Source of the DNA: Caulobacter sp.
GTDB lineage: Bacteria > Pseudomonadota > Alphaproteobacteria > Caulobacterales > Caulobacteraceae
Assembly: GCA_028291055.1 (NCBI GenBank)
Contig: JAQGIP010000114.1
Coordinates: 1-64,000, forward strand
Reading direction: 5' to 3'
DNA length: 64,000 nucleotides
Shown piece after piece: positions 39,281-46,783 of this stretch (its first letter is position 1; each line of letters opens with the position of its first letter). Below the pieces are notes generated by a model. The model made no database searches, was not told the origin of the DNA, and worked only from the letters and a program-made list of their open reading frames with translations. Both the position numbers and the translations under genes were made by a program.

Positions 39281-39748
39281 TTACCCTCGATCGATCCGCG
39301 CGGCATAACACCCCCGTTTCGCGTTGTGGACATGCAGGTAGGCCACCACCGTATTGGAGAAGAGCCGTGCGATGAGGGGCTCCAGTTCGCGGCCCTCGAC
39401 CACATCGGCGTCCACCATCATGCCGGCATCGTCGAAGGCCCTGAGTGAGATCAGCCGTCCGGCGAGATAGGGCGGCACGGCGTTGGTGATGCGGGCGGTC
39501 GCATGCCCCCCCTCGCGCACATAGATGGCGTGGCGGCCGCGGTAGGGGCTGTCGGCGCTCTGATACTCGTGGTTCAGCAGCAGTACCGTCTCGCCGGGCT
39601 CGGCGTCTTCCAGGGTGATGCGGCAGGGAAAACCCGGCTTGGCGTCCACGGTGCGGCGCACCGCGCCATGAGTGGCCAGGGCCTCGTCGGGGAGGCCGAA
39701 CAGGGGGCGGAAGGGTTCGGCGTCGAGGCCGGTGATCACATAGGCCAT
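39281..39748 (-). CDS. DUF1203-family protein
   Basis: 155 aa. MAYVITGLDAEPFRPLFGLP at the start, with FPCRITLEDAEPGETVLLLN, YRGRHAIYVREG and VVAYLHVHNAKRGCYAARI, match DUF1203, a family of small soluble bacterial proteins without known activity. His/Tyr/Arg conservation suggests an enzyme, but this is speculation. It is a monocistronic minus-strand gene next to the ABC-F region. Confidence 0.88.
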   Translation of the reverse strand: MAYVITGLDAEPFRPLFGLPDEALATHGAVRRTVDAKPGFPCRITLEDAEPGETVLLLNHEYQSADSPYRGRHAIYVREGGHATARITNAVPPYLAGRLISLRAFDDAGMMVDADVVEGRELEPLIARLFSNTVVAYLHVHNAKRGCYAARIDRG

Positions 39749-39887
39749 GGGTTTGTTCCTTGGGTTGCTGAACCCGAAGATCGGCCCGCGCCGTCGCCGC
39801 CTCCACCCGATCCTTGCGGCCTGTTCATTTGCAGCGCGCGGGGCAGGGGCCTATATCCGCACCGTTCCTAACCGATGGAGGCCCCTC

Positions 39888-39998
39888 ATGATCAGCCAGC
39901 CGGAAGCCCGTTTCGCCCTTCCCGCCCTGCTGCCCATGAGCGTCCTTAATGTCTTCCGCCTTCATCACTCTGGACAACCTCGCCGCCCGCACGCCTGA
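39888..39998 (+). CDS. candidate 36-codon upstream ORF (leader peptide) of the ABC-F gene
   Basis: ATG 39888 is preceded by GGAGG with 6 bases between. It encodes MISQPEARFALPALLPMSVL and 16 more residues, then stops at 39998, overlapping the ABC-F start (39949) in another frame. The ABC-F gene itself has no Shine-Dalgarno, and an in-frame TGA lies 9 bases before its ATG, so coupling through this ORF is plausible. Coding status is unproven. Confidence 0.4.
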   Translation: MISQPEARFALPALLPMSVLNVFRLHHSGQPRRPHA

Positions 39999-41550
39999 CG
40001 GCCGGCCTCTTTTCGAAAATCTGAGTCTCGCCTTCGGGCGCGAACGCACCGGCCTGGTCGGACGCAATGGCGTCGGCAAGACCACCCTGCTGCGCCTGCT
40101 GGCCGGCGAGGCCGAGCCGGCTGCCGGGACGGTGGCCCGCAAGGGGACGGTGGGCGTCCTGCGCCAGACGCTGGCGCCGGCCCCGGGCGTGAGCGTCGCC
40201 GACCTGCTGGGCGTGAGCGAGCGGCTGGCTCTGCTCGACCGCGTCACCGCGGGTGAGGGGAGCGACGCGGACTTCGATGCGGCCGACTGGACCCTGCCCA
40301 CCGCCATCGAGGACGCCCTTCTTGAGGTGGGCCTTGAGGGCCTCGATCCGATGCGCCCCGCCGACACCCTGAGCGGCGGCCAGCTCACCCGCGCCGCCCT
40401 GGCCGCCCTGCTGATCGCCCGGCCCGACCTGATCCTCCTGGATGAGCCCACCAACAACCTGGACGCCGACGCCCGCGCCATGGTGGCCGGTTTCTTAAGC
40501 CGCTGGAAGGGTGGCGCGGTGGTGGTCAGCCACGACCGCACCCTGTTGCGCGCCATGGACCGCATCGTCGAGCTGTCCAGCCCCAATACGGCCTTTGGGG
40601 GGGCCAAGGTCTATGGCGGTAATTGGGACCTCTATGTGGAGCGCCGCGACGCCGAGCGGGCAGCGGCGGAACGCGACCTGGAAACCGCCGCCCGGGACGC
40701 GCGGCGGGTCGAGCGCGACGTCCAGGCCGCCCGCGAGCGCCAGACCCGCCGCGACGCCGCCGGCCGCAAGTTCGCCGCCAAGGGCAGCGAGCCGAAGATC
40801 CTGCTGGGGGCCATGGCCGAGCGGGCCGAGAACACCGGCGCGCGGGGCAATCGCCTGGCCGAACGCCAGCGCGAGGCCGCCGGCGAGGCGCTGGCGGCGG
40901 CCCAGTCGCGGCTGGAACGGGCCCGGTCTCTGGGCTTCGACCTGCCGTCCAGCGGCCTGCCGGCGGGCAAGACCGTGCTCGTCATGGAAGACGTGACCTA
41001 CGCCTGGCCCGGCGGCCTGCCGGTGCTCCAGGGCTTCAGCCTGCGCATCACCGGGCCGGAGCGGGTGGCCGTGGTCGGCCCCAACGGCGCGGGCAAGTCG
41101 ACGCTGCTGGCCCTGGCCGCCGGCCTGCTGGCGCCCTCGCGCGGCCGCATTTCAAGGCCCGGCGCCTCTGTGCTGTTGGACCAGCGCACCGCCGTGCTGC
41201 GGGAAGGCGAAACCATCCTCCAGGCCTTCCGGCGCCTCAACCCCGACGCCACCGCCAACGACGCCCACGCCGCCCTGGCGCGCTTCCTGTTCCGCAACAC
41301 CGCCGCTCATCAGGTCGTCGCAACCTTGAGCGGCGGCGAGCGCCTGCGCGCGGCCCTGGCCTGTGTGCTGTCGGGCCGCGAGCCGCCCCAGTTGCTGATT
41401 CTCGACGAGCCGACGAATCACCTGGACCTGCAGGCCATCGAAGCGGTGGAGGCGGCGCTGTCTGGCTACGACGGAGCCCTGCTCACCGTCAGCCACGATC
41501 CCGATTTCCTGGAGGCTATTGGAACCACACGGGAAATCCGCCTCGGCTGA
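39949..41550 (+). CDS. ABC-F family ATPase
   Basis: 533 aa with two ABC cassettes and no membrane domain. Walker A is GRNGVGKTTLLRL (near residue 37) and GPNGAGKSTLLAL (near 379). Signatures are LSGGQLTRAAL and LSGGERLRAAL, and Walker B is LILLDEPTNNLD and LLILDEPTNHLD. The linker between cassettes (about residues 225-330) is Arg/Ala-rich and helical. ABC-F proteins act on the ribosome in translation rescue or antibiotic protection. The exact subgroup cannot be judged here. The start is fixed by an in-frame TGA 9 bases upstream. Confidence 0.93.
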   Translation: MSSAFITLDNLAARTPDGRPLFENLSLAFGRERTGLVGRNGVGKTTLLRLLAGEAEPAAGTVARKGTVGVLRQTLAPAPGVSVADLLGVSERLALLDRVTAGEGSDADFDAADWTLPTAIEDALLEVGLEGLDPMRPADTLSGGQLTRAALAALLIARPDLILLDEPTNNLDADARAMVAGFLSRWKGGAVVVSHDRTLLRAMDRIVELSSPNTAFGGAKVYGGNWDLYVERRDAERAAAERDLETAARDARRVERDVQAARERQTRRDAAGRKFAAKGSEPKILLGAMAERAENTGARGNRLAERQREAAGEALAAAQSRLERARSLGFDLPSSGLPAGKTVLVMEDVTYAWPGGLPVLQGFSLRITGPERVAVVGPNGAGKSTLLALAAGLLAPSRGRISRPGASVLLDQRTAVLREGETILQAFRRLNPDATANDAHAALARFLFRNTAAHQVVATLSGGERLRAALACVLSGREPPQLLILDEPTNHLDLQAIEAVEAALSGYDGALLTVSHDPDFLEAIGTTREIRLG

Positions 41551-41628
41551 TCTGCGCTCGCCGAACGCAGTCACGGAAAAAACACCAATCCCGTTGATGA
41601 TGCGGTCCATTTTAAGCCTCGGGGGAAC

Positions 41629-42291
41629 GTGCGCTTGAAGACCTTGGCCGTGCTGTCGCGCAAGGGCGGAACCGGAAAGACGACGCTGGCGCTGCATCTG
41701 GCGGTGGCCGCGTACGCCGCCGGCCGCTCCACGCTGCTGGTCGACCTGGACCGTCAGCGCTCGGCCCTGACGTGGCGCCGCCAACGGGCGTTTTCCGGCC
41801 CCCGCGTGGTGGATGCCAAGCCCGGCGCCCTCTTCTCCATGCAGCATGCGGCCGAGCGGCTCGACACCGACCTGATGATCCTCGACACCAGCCCTTCCGG
41901 CGAGGAGGACGCCGAACAGGCGGCCCGCTGCGCCAACTTCTGTCTGATCGTGCTGCGCCCCAACTTCCTCGACCTGAAGGCCGTCGCCGCCTCCGCCGAG
42001 ATGGTCCAGCGCCTGCGCCGTCCCGCCTGTTTCGTGATCAACCAGGCCCCGCCGCGCCGGGCGGGGCAGGAGGTCGCGGCCATCCCGGAGACGGTCGAGG
42101 CGCTGGAACGCTTCGGCATCCCCGTCGCCCCCATCGGCCTGCGCTCGCGCATCGCCTACCAGCGCTCCCTGGAGACCGGCCATGTGGCCCAGGAGGTCGA
42201 GCCCGACGGCTCCGCGGCGATGGAGATCTTCGGCCTCTGGCGCTGGGTCGAGGAAGTCCTCTGGCCCCAGGAATTCCGCGCGATCGCGTAG
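41629..42291 (+). CDS. ParA/MinD-like ATPase (orphan)
   Basis: 220 aa from GTG 41629 after GGGGGAA. The deviant Walker A KGGTGKTT is at residues 12-19. LVDLDRQRSALTWRRQR is Walker A', and LMILDTSPSGEEDAEQAARC covers the Walker B region. No ParB-like gene or parS-like site lies nearby, so this is not the chromosomal segregation pair. Orphan ParA-like ATPases position diverse cargo; the cargo here is unknown. Confidence 0.85.
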   Translation: MRLKTLAVLSRKGGTGKTTLALHLAVAAYAAGRSTLLVDLDRQRSALTWRRQRAFSGPRVVDAKPGALFSMQHAAERLDTDLMILDTSPSGEEDAEQAARCANFCLIVLRPNFLDLKAVAASAEMVQRLRRPACFVINQAPPRRAGQEVAAIPETVEALERFGIPVAPIGLRSRIAYQRSLETGHVAQEVEPDGSAAMEIFGLWRWVEEVLWPQEFRAIA

Positions 42292-42340
42292 AGCATCGCA
42301 GGTCGAAGTGTAGGCGGTTCGGCCGCCCGGCCATGCTCTA
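42289..42340. terminator. nested inverted repeat between parA-like and thioesterase genes
   Basis: TAGAGCAT at 42289-42296 pairs with ATGCTCTA at 42333-42340. Inside, GGCGG-TTCGG-CCGCC (42313-42327) forms a second hairpin. It lies between convergent stops (42291 and 42369) and begins in the parA-like stop codon. It may act as a bidirectional terminator, although the T-tracts are short. Confidence 0.5.
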
Positions 42341-42368
42341 AATGTTTAAATCCAGACCCTGAAGGGGT

Positions 42369-42779
42369 CTAGGCCGCGCGCTGCACCGAAAATGTGGCGT
42401 TAGCCCGCGCCACGGGCGATCCATCGGCGGTGACCAGCATCTGAGCGAAAGCCAGCGATCGCCCCGTCTTCAAGACGGTAGTCGTGAATTCCAGCCATTG
42501 ACCCAGCCGCGCGGCGGCGAGGTAGTCGATGCTCATCCCCACCGTCACCAGGCCCGTCGCATTCTCAAGATGCGCGCCGCACGACAGCCCCATGGCGTTG
42601 TCGGCCAAGGCCGCGATCAGCCCGCCATGCACGAAGCCGCGGCTGTTGGCGTGGGGCTCGGCGGCCAGCAGGCCGAGGATCACCGCCTCGTCGGTGCGGC
42701 GGCTGTAGAGCGGCTCCCACGGATCGGTCAGACCGCTCTTGCGGAGGTGGGGTTTAAAGCCCTCGGGCACGCCGGCCAT
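42369..42779 (-). CDS. PaaI-type hotdog-fold thioesterase
   Basis: 136 aa. ANSRGFVHGGLIAALADNAM contains the HGG loop of PaaI/YdiI-like acyl-CoA thioesterases. VGMSIDYLAAARLGQWLEF and SVARANATF-like segments complete the hotdog fold. It is divergent from a TetR-family gene across 69 bases that carry a perfect palindrome, so it is probably that regulator's target. The acyl group is unknown. Confidence 0.9.
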   Translation of the reverse strand: MAGVPEGFKPHLRKSGLTDPWEPLYSRRTDEAVILGLLAAEPHANSRGFVHGGLIAALADNAMGLSCGAHLENATGLVTVGMSIDYLAAARLGQWLEFTTTVLKTGRSLAFAQMLVTADGSPVARANATFSVQRAA

Positions 42780-42798
42780 GGCGGTTCACCTCTCGTTG

Positions 42799-42816
42799 AT
42801 ATAGACCAGTCTATAT
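42799..42816. promoter_or_regulatory. perfect operator palindrome between thioesterase and TetR genes
   Basis: ATATAGACCAGTCTATAT: 8-bp arms and a 2-bp centre, fully symmetric. It resembles, from memory, the LmrA/QdoR (YxaF) box of Bacillus, which is bound by a related TetR subfamily. The TATAGA-type hexamers may also be -10 elements of both divergent promoters, so binding would repress both genes. Confidence 0.8.
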
Positions 42817-42848
42817 AGAATCCTTCGAGCGCCAATCCGGAATCCATC

Positions 42849-43424
42849 ATGCCCGCAGCGCCCAAGCACCGCGCCGCCATCGTCGCCGCCGCCGCCGCCC
42901 TGTTCCGGCGTAACGGCTACGCCGCCACCGGCCTGGCCGACATCACCGCCCGCAGCGGTGCGCCAAAGGGCTCCCTCTACCACTACTTCCCGGCCGGCAA
43001 GGCCCAGATCGGCGAGGCGGCGGTGAGGGCGGCGGGCGAAACCGTGCGGCGCACCTTTGCCGAGATCGACGCCGAGACCGGCAATGCCGGCCGCCTGATC
43101 CGCGCCTACGCGGGCAGACTGGCGGGCTGGGTGGAACAGTCCGGTTGGCGCGACGGCTGCCCGATCACCACGGTGCTGCTGGAGACGGCGGCCGACGATG
43201 ACCGGATGCGTGCTGCGGGCCGCGCCGCTTTCGACGGCTGGACGGCGGTGGTGGCCGAGGCGCTAGCGCGGGACGGCGCGGAGGAGGCGAGGGCGCTCAC
43301 CCTGGCCCGCCTGGCTATATCCGCCCTGGAAGGCGCGCTGATCCTGGCGCGCGTAGAGCAGGACGCCGCCGCCATCCTATCTGCCGGCGACGAGATGGCG
43401 GCGCTGTTTGCGCGTGAAGGCTAG
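42849..43424 (+). CDS. TetR/AcrR-family regulator, LmrA/YxaF-like
   Basis: 191 aa. The helix-turn-helix region is TGLADITARSGAPKGSLYHY, ending in the LYHYFPxGK pattern of the LmrA/YxaF subgroup. The C-terminal domain has WRDGCPITTVLLETAADDD, also characteristic of that subgroup (the G-C-P motif). It probably represses itself and the divergent thioesterase through the palindrome at 42799-42816. The ligand is unknown. Confidence 0.92.
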   Translation: MPAAPKHRAAIVAAAAALFRRNGYAATGLADITARSGAPKGSLYHYFPAGKAQIGEAAVRAAGETVRRTFAEIDAETGNAGRLIRAYAGRLAGWVEQSGWRDGCPITTVLLETAADDDRMRAAGRAAFDGWTAVVAEALARDGAEEARALTLARLAISALEGALILARVEQDAAAILSAGDEMAALFAREG

Positions 43425-43443
43425 CGCCCAACCCATCCCCATT

Positions 43444-43574
43444 CTCCGCTCATCCCGACGAAAGTCGGGACCCATAGGGCCGATCAGGACTGGCGCCATG
43501 CCGGCAAACTATTTCGGCTCCGCAGCTCACGGGAGGCGCACCATGGGTCCCGACTTTCGTCGGGATGAGCGGAG
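43444..43574. repeat. Paired-hairpin intergenic repeat, copy 2
   Basis: A perfect 32-bp inverted repeat (43444-43475 and 43543-43574) encloses a 67-bp spacer unrelated to copy 1. Each arm forms CCCGAC-GAAA-GTCGGG or its complement. It lies between the convergent TetR and flbY-like stop codons and might double as a terminator. Confidence 0.92.
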
Positions 43575-43584
43575 GTTTTGAGGC

Positions 43585-44031
43585 CTAAGCCCGCTTGTTC
43601 AGCGTGATCGCCGTGGCGCTGTTGGCGCCGGCGGACGGCGTCGCCCCCGGGCCATAGCTGCCGCCGGCGCTGCGCTGGGCCGCGACCTCCTCGGCGATGG
43701 CCTTCACCAGCCCCTCGGTCACGGTCTTGCTCGCCTCCAGCGCCCGTCCCTGACGGGCCAGCACGGCGTCGAAGGCCTCGGTGGCGCGGACCAGCCGGGC
43801 CCGCTGTTCGTCCGGCGCGCCGGCGATCAAGGTCGGATCGCGCTGCACGCGGCCGGATTCATGGCGGTAGAGGTTGGCCAGCCTCGAGGTCTCGTCCATG
43901 TCGACGGCGGCGTCGCGGGGGCGGCGCTTTTCGAAGGCCAGCGCCTGGGCGGCGATCAGGGTGGTGAGACGCTCGGTCAGCACGATCAGCTGGGAAACGC
44001 GGTCGGCGGCGTCATTCGCGGCGAGAGCCAT
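43585..44031 (-). CDS. flbY: flagellar protein FlbY-like
   Basis: 148 aa, mainly helical with an N-terminal segment rich in Ala, Leu and Ile (VSQLIVLTERLTTLIAAQAL) and an Ala/Gly-rich tail. It follows the CheL-like gene by 13 bases and is last in the flgI operon, the place of flbY in Caulobacter. Assignment rests mainly on position. The FlgN-like helical pattern suggests a chaperone or basal-body role. Confidence 0.7.
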   Translation of the reverse strand: MALAANDAADRVSQLIVLTERLTTLIAAQALAFEKRRPRDAAVDMDETSRLANLYRHESGRVQRDPTLIAGAPDEQRARLVRATEAFDAVLARQGRALEASKTVTEGLVKAIAEEVAAQRSAGGSYGPGATPSAGANSATAITLNKRA

Positions 44032-44044
44032 GGGATCGGATCCT

Positions 44045-44368
44045 CTACTGCAGGCCTTGGAGTTTCAGCATTTCGCGCGAGACCGAGCTGGCCAGGCCGA
44101 TGCCCGGCCCCCTGGCCACCTGCTTGGCGATGGCGTCGCTGAAGAAGGAGCGGAACATCTTCTCCCCGTCGCCGCCGCCGAACGGGCCGGAGGTCTCGAC
44201 GCCCTCGAACATCTGGCCGATCATGATCGACAGGAAGGAGGCCTCGAAGGCCTGGGCCGTCTCCTTGATCTTGCCGTGCTGCTTGGCCAGCGCGGCGGTC
44301 GATGCCGCCGTGGGAGCCTGCAGCGAGGTGGCGTCGACAGGGCTGGCGATGCTGGACAATGCGCTCAT
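44045..44368 (-). CDS. cheL: rod-binding / CheL-like protein (FlgJ N-terminal type)
   Basis: 107 aa from ATG 44368, which overlaps the flgI TGA by one base; an in-frame GTG one codon upstream is possible. KIKETAQAFEASFLSIMIGQ and FGGGDGEKMFRSFFSDAIAK match the FlgJ N-terminal rod-binding domain. The muramidase domain of enterobacterial FlgJ is absent. It assists flagellar rod assembly through the periplasm. Confidence 0.88.
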   Translation of the reverse strand: MSALSSIASPVDATSLQAPTAASTAALAKQHGKIKETAQAFEASFLSIMIGQMFEGVETSGPFGGGDGEKMFRSFFSDAIAKQVARGPGIGLASSVSREMLKLQGLQ

Positions 44369-45477
44369 CACATCACCTCGATGTCGGCTTGCAGGGCGCC
44401 GGCCGCCTTGATGGCCTGCAGGATGGAGATCATGTCGCGGGGGGTGACCCCGAGCGCGTTCAGCCCGGCCACGAGACTGGACAGCGAAGCCCCGCTCTTC
44501 AGCGTGATGAACTTCTTGCCCTTCTCCTCGTCCACCTTGACCGTGGATTGAGGCGTGACCTTCGTCTCGCCCTTGCTGAAGGGGGTGGGCTGGCTGACCT
44601 GGGGCGTCTCCTGGACCGTGATGGTCAGGTTGCCTTGGGAGATGGCGACTGTGGAGATGCGCACATTCTCGTCCATGACCACCACCCCGGCGTTCTCGTC
44701 GATCACCACGCGGGCGGGGCCGTCGGTGTCGACCGACAGGTTTTCCACCTGGGTCACGAAGGCCACCATGCTGACGCCGGCGGGCGGGCGCAGGGTGATG
44801 ATGGTGGGGTTCTCGGCCACGGCCGAACCGGGGAACTGGGCGTTGATCACGTCGGCGATATGGGCGGCGGTGCTGAAGTCGGGATTGCGCAGGGTCATGC
44901 GCAGCGTCTCCATGCTGGCCAGCTGGAAGCCGACCTCGCGTTCGACGATGGCCCCGCTGGCGATACGCCCGGCGGTGGGCACGCCCTTGCTGATCGACGA
45001 ACCCGAAGCGCCGCTGGCCGAAACGGCTCCGGTCTGCACCGATCCTTGCGCCGCCGCATAGGTCTGGCCGTCGGCCCCGGCCAGGGGCGTGACGACCAGG
45101 GTGCCGCCCTGCAGGCTCTTGGCGTCGCCGATGGCCGACACCGTCACGTCGATCTGCGACCCGGCCGCGGCGAAGGCCGGCAGCTTGGCGGTGACCAGCA
45201 CCGCGGCCACGTTCTTGGAGTTGAGGTTGCCGTCGCGGGTGTTGACCCCCAGCCGCTCCAGCATCGCCTCCAGGCTCTGCTTGGTCATGGGAGAGTTGCG
45301 CAGGGTGTCGCCCGTGCCGTTCAGGCCCACGACCATGCCGTAGCCCACCAGCTGGTTCTCACGAACGCCTTCGAACTCGACGATGTCCTTGATGCGCGAC
45401 TTGGCCTGAGCCTGCGGCGCGAGCATGGCCGAGATGATCAGGGCGATGCCGAAAACCCGGAAGTATGAACGGAACAT
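44368..45477 (-). CDS. flgI: flagellar P-ring protein FlgI
   Basis: 369 aa from ATG 45477, chosen because it gives a clean signal peptide (FGIALIISAMLAPQAQA). RIKDIVEFEGVRENQLVGYG is the FlgI N-terminal signature, and VVGLNGTGDT follows. The C-terminus ends ILQAIKAAGALQADIEVM as in the family. It forms the periplasmic P ring around the rod. It is first gene of flgI-cheL-flbY and divergent from fliX, as in Caulobacter. Confidence 0.97.
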   Translation of the reverse strand: MFRSYFRVFGIALIISAMLAPQAQAKSRIKDIVEFEGVRENQLVGYGMVVGLNGTGDTLRNSPMTKQSLEAMLERLGVNTRDGNLNSKNVAAVLVTAKLPAFAAAGSQIDVTVSAIGDAKSLQGGTLVVTPLAGADGQTYAAAQGSVQTGAVSASGASGSSISKGVPTAGRIASGAIVEREVGFQLASMETLRMTLRNPDFSTAAHIADVINAQFPGSAVAENPTIITLRPPAGVSMVAFVTQVENLSVDTDGPARVVIDENAGVVVMDENVRISTVAISQGNLTITVQETPQVSQPTPFSKGETKVTPQSTVKVDEEKGKKFITLKSGASLSSLVAGLNALGVTPRDMISILQAIKAAGALQADIEVM

Positions 45478-45613
45478 GGCGTTTCCACAGGGATGAGACG
45501 TCTCTTGCCCGCGTCCATGCGAGAACCGCGCCAGGAAAACCTTGAGGAAAATCAGTGACGTTACGTGGTTAACGGGGCCTGTGCCGTTGTGTCCCGGCAG
45601 ATTCTGCCCGGCA

Positions 45614-45621
45614 TTAACCAT
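45614..45621 (+). promoter_or_regulatory. candidate CtrA half-site in the flgI/fliX divergent region
   Basis: TTAACCAT is a perfect CtrA-type half-site, 60-67 bases upstream of fliX. A second TTAA lies at 45569-45572 within GTTAAC. fliX is a class II, CtrA-controlled gene in Caulobacter, which fits. No good sigma-54 element for flgI was found by eye in 45478-45680. Confidence 0.45.
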
Positions 45622-45680
45622 ACCGCAAGCGCGGGCGCCGAAACTGCCCTCGACATGACCTCCTGTAACGACTCGCGCGC

Positions 45681-46127
45681 ATGAAGATCTCAGGCCCCGG
45701 CAGCGTTGGCGGAACGGCCGCGACCGGCAAGGCCGGCGCGCGTCCGGGCGGCGGCGCCTTCTCGCTGGGTGCGGGCGGCTCGGCCGGCGGCGTCTCCTCG
45801 GCGGCCCCCGCTTCGGGCCTCAGCGGCGTGGCGTCCCTGGACGCCCTGCTGGCCATGCAGGACATCGGCGGCCCCCTGGAACGGCGCAAGCGCGCCGTGC
45901 GCCGGGCGGGACGCATCCTGGACGTTCTGGACGAAGTGAAGATCGCCCTGCTGGACGGCGGCATCCCGCCCATGGCGCTGGAGCGGCTCACGCGGGCGGT
46001 GAGGGAAGAGCGCGCGGCGATCGACGACGATCCCCGGCTGTCCGGTCTGCTCAACGAAATCGAGACCCGCGCGGCGGTCGAACTCGCGAAATTGCGGGTC
46101 GCCGAGCGCGGGTCGTTCGCGACATGA
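45681..46127 (+). CDS. fliX: flagellar assembly regulator FliX
   Basis: 148 aa. The start MKISGPGSVGG and the C-terminal helical domain (VASLDALLAMQDIGGPLERR, RRAGRILDVLDEVKIALLDG) match FliX. FliX is a membrane-associated trans-acting factor that couples early basal-body assembly to FlbD activity in Caulobacterales. The Gly/Ala-rich stretch at about residues 15-45 is low complexity. Divergence from flgI and proximity to dksA are the Caulobacter arrangement. Confidence 0.92.
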   Translation: MKISGPGSVGGTAATGKAGARPGGGAFSLGAGGSAGGVSSAAPASGLSGVASLDALLAMQDIGGPLERRKRAVRRAGRILDVLDEVKIALLDGGIPPMALERLTRAVREERAAIDDDPRLSGLLNEIETRAAVELAKLRVAERGSFAT

Positions 46128-46150
46128 ACGCACGCCGAACGCGAGGTTCA

Positions 46151-46178
46151 TTGATTGCGTGTTTTCTTTTGCTATAAG
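46151..46178 (+). promoter_or_regulatory. dksA promoter, Caulobacter housekeeping type
   Basis: TTGATT at 46151-46156 and GCTATAAG at 46171-46178 with 14 bases between match the TTGACG-N10-14-GCTANAWC pattern. The patch (GTTTTCTTTTGC) is AT-rich against its surroundings. Transcription would begin near 46185, leaving a leader of about 40 bases. Confidence 0.6.
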
Positions 46179-46224
46179 CCCGCAGCCCGTTGTGGGCATT
46201 GGGTTCAGGGGGCGTGAGGCGTCA

Positions 46225-46653
46225 ATGCAGACGGCCGCGGTTCTAGTCGAGAAGTCGGCTTACCGTCCTTCAGAGGACGAAGAGTTTATGAATGAGCGGC
46301 AGCTTGATTATTTCAAGAAGAAGCTGCTCACCTGGAAAGATGAGATCCTCCGCGAATCTCGCGAGACGGTGACGCATCTGCAGGCCGAAACGGAAAACCA
46401 TCCCGATCTCGCTGATCGGGCCACGTCGGAGACAGACCGGGCGCTCGAATTGCGCACCCGCGACCGTCAGCGCAAGCTGATCTCCAAGATCGACGAGGCC
46501 CTGCGGCGAATCGAGGATGGCTCCTACGGCTATTGCGAGGAGACCGGCGAGCCGATCACCCTCGCCCGCCTGGAAGCGCGGCCGGTGGCCACGCTGAGCC
46601 TTGAGGCCCAGGAACGTCACGAACGGCGCGAACGCGTCCACCGCGACGACTAG
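46225..46653 (+). CDS. dksA: RNA polymerase-binding protein DksA (cysteine-poor type)
   Basis: 142 aa from ATG 46225; upstream in-frame codons precede the family N-terminus. The coiled coil (about residues 25-90) carries DLADRATSETDRALELRTRD, including the DxxDxA tip region. In the zinc-finger position GYCEETGEPI and RLEARPVATLSLEAQE keep only one of four cysteines, as is common in alphaproteobacterial DksA. It acts with ppGpp in the polymerase secondary channel. Confidence 0.95.
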   Translation: MQTAAVLVEKSAYRPSEDEEFMNERQLDYFKKKLLTWKDEILRESRETVTHLQAETENHPDLADRATSETDRALELRTRDRQRKLISKIDEALRRIEDGSYGYCEETGEPITLARLEARPVATLSLEAQERHERRERVHRDD

Positions 46654-46725
46654 ACGGCTGGGCGGGGGCCCTTGTGCTCGGGGCGTAGCGCTTTGATGCG
46701 CGCGCCTTGAGCCTTCGCACAACCG

Positions 46726-46756
46726 TCTCGACCCGACGCATCGCTCGCGTTACAGC
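46726..46756 (+). promoter_or_regulatory. bipartite upstream element of the first TIR-TPR gene
   Basis: TCTCGACC (46726-46733), 12 bases, then CGCGTTACAGC (46746-46756). The same two boxes with the same 12-base gap precede the second TIR gene. The element lies 27 bases before the ATT start. It may be a promoter or operator, or residual duplicated sequence. Confidence 0.5.
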
Positions 46757-46783
46757 GTTCTCGACCACGGGGGGCGTACGGCT

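Noticed and set aside
41629..42291. Chromosome-partition parA
   Set aside because: No parB or parS-like repeat, and the gene is flanked by ABC-F and thioesterase genes rather than gidA/gidB.
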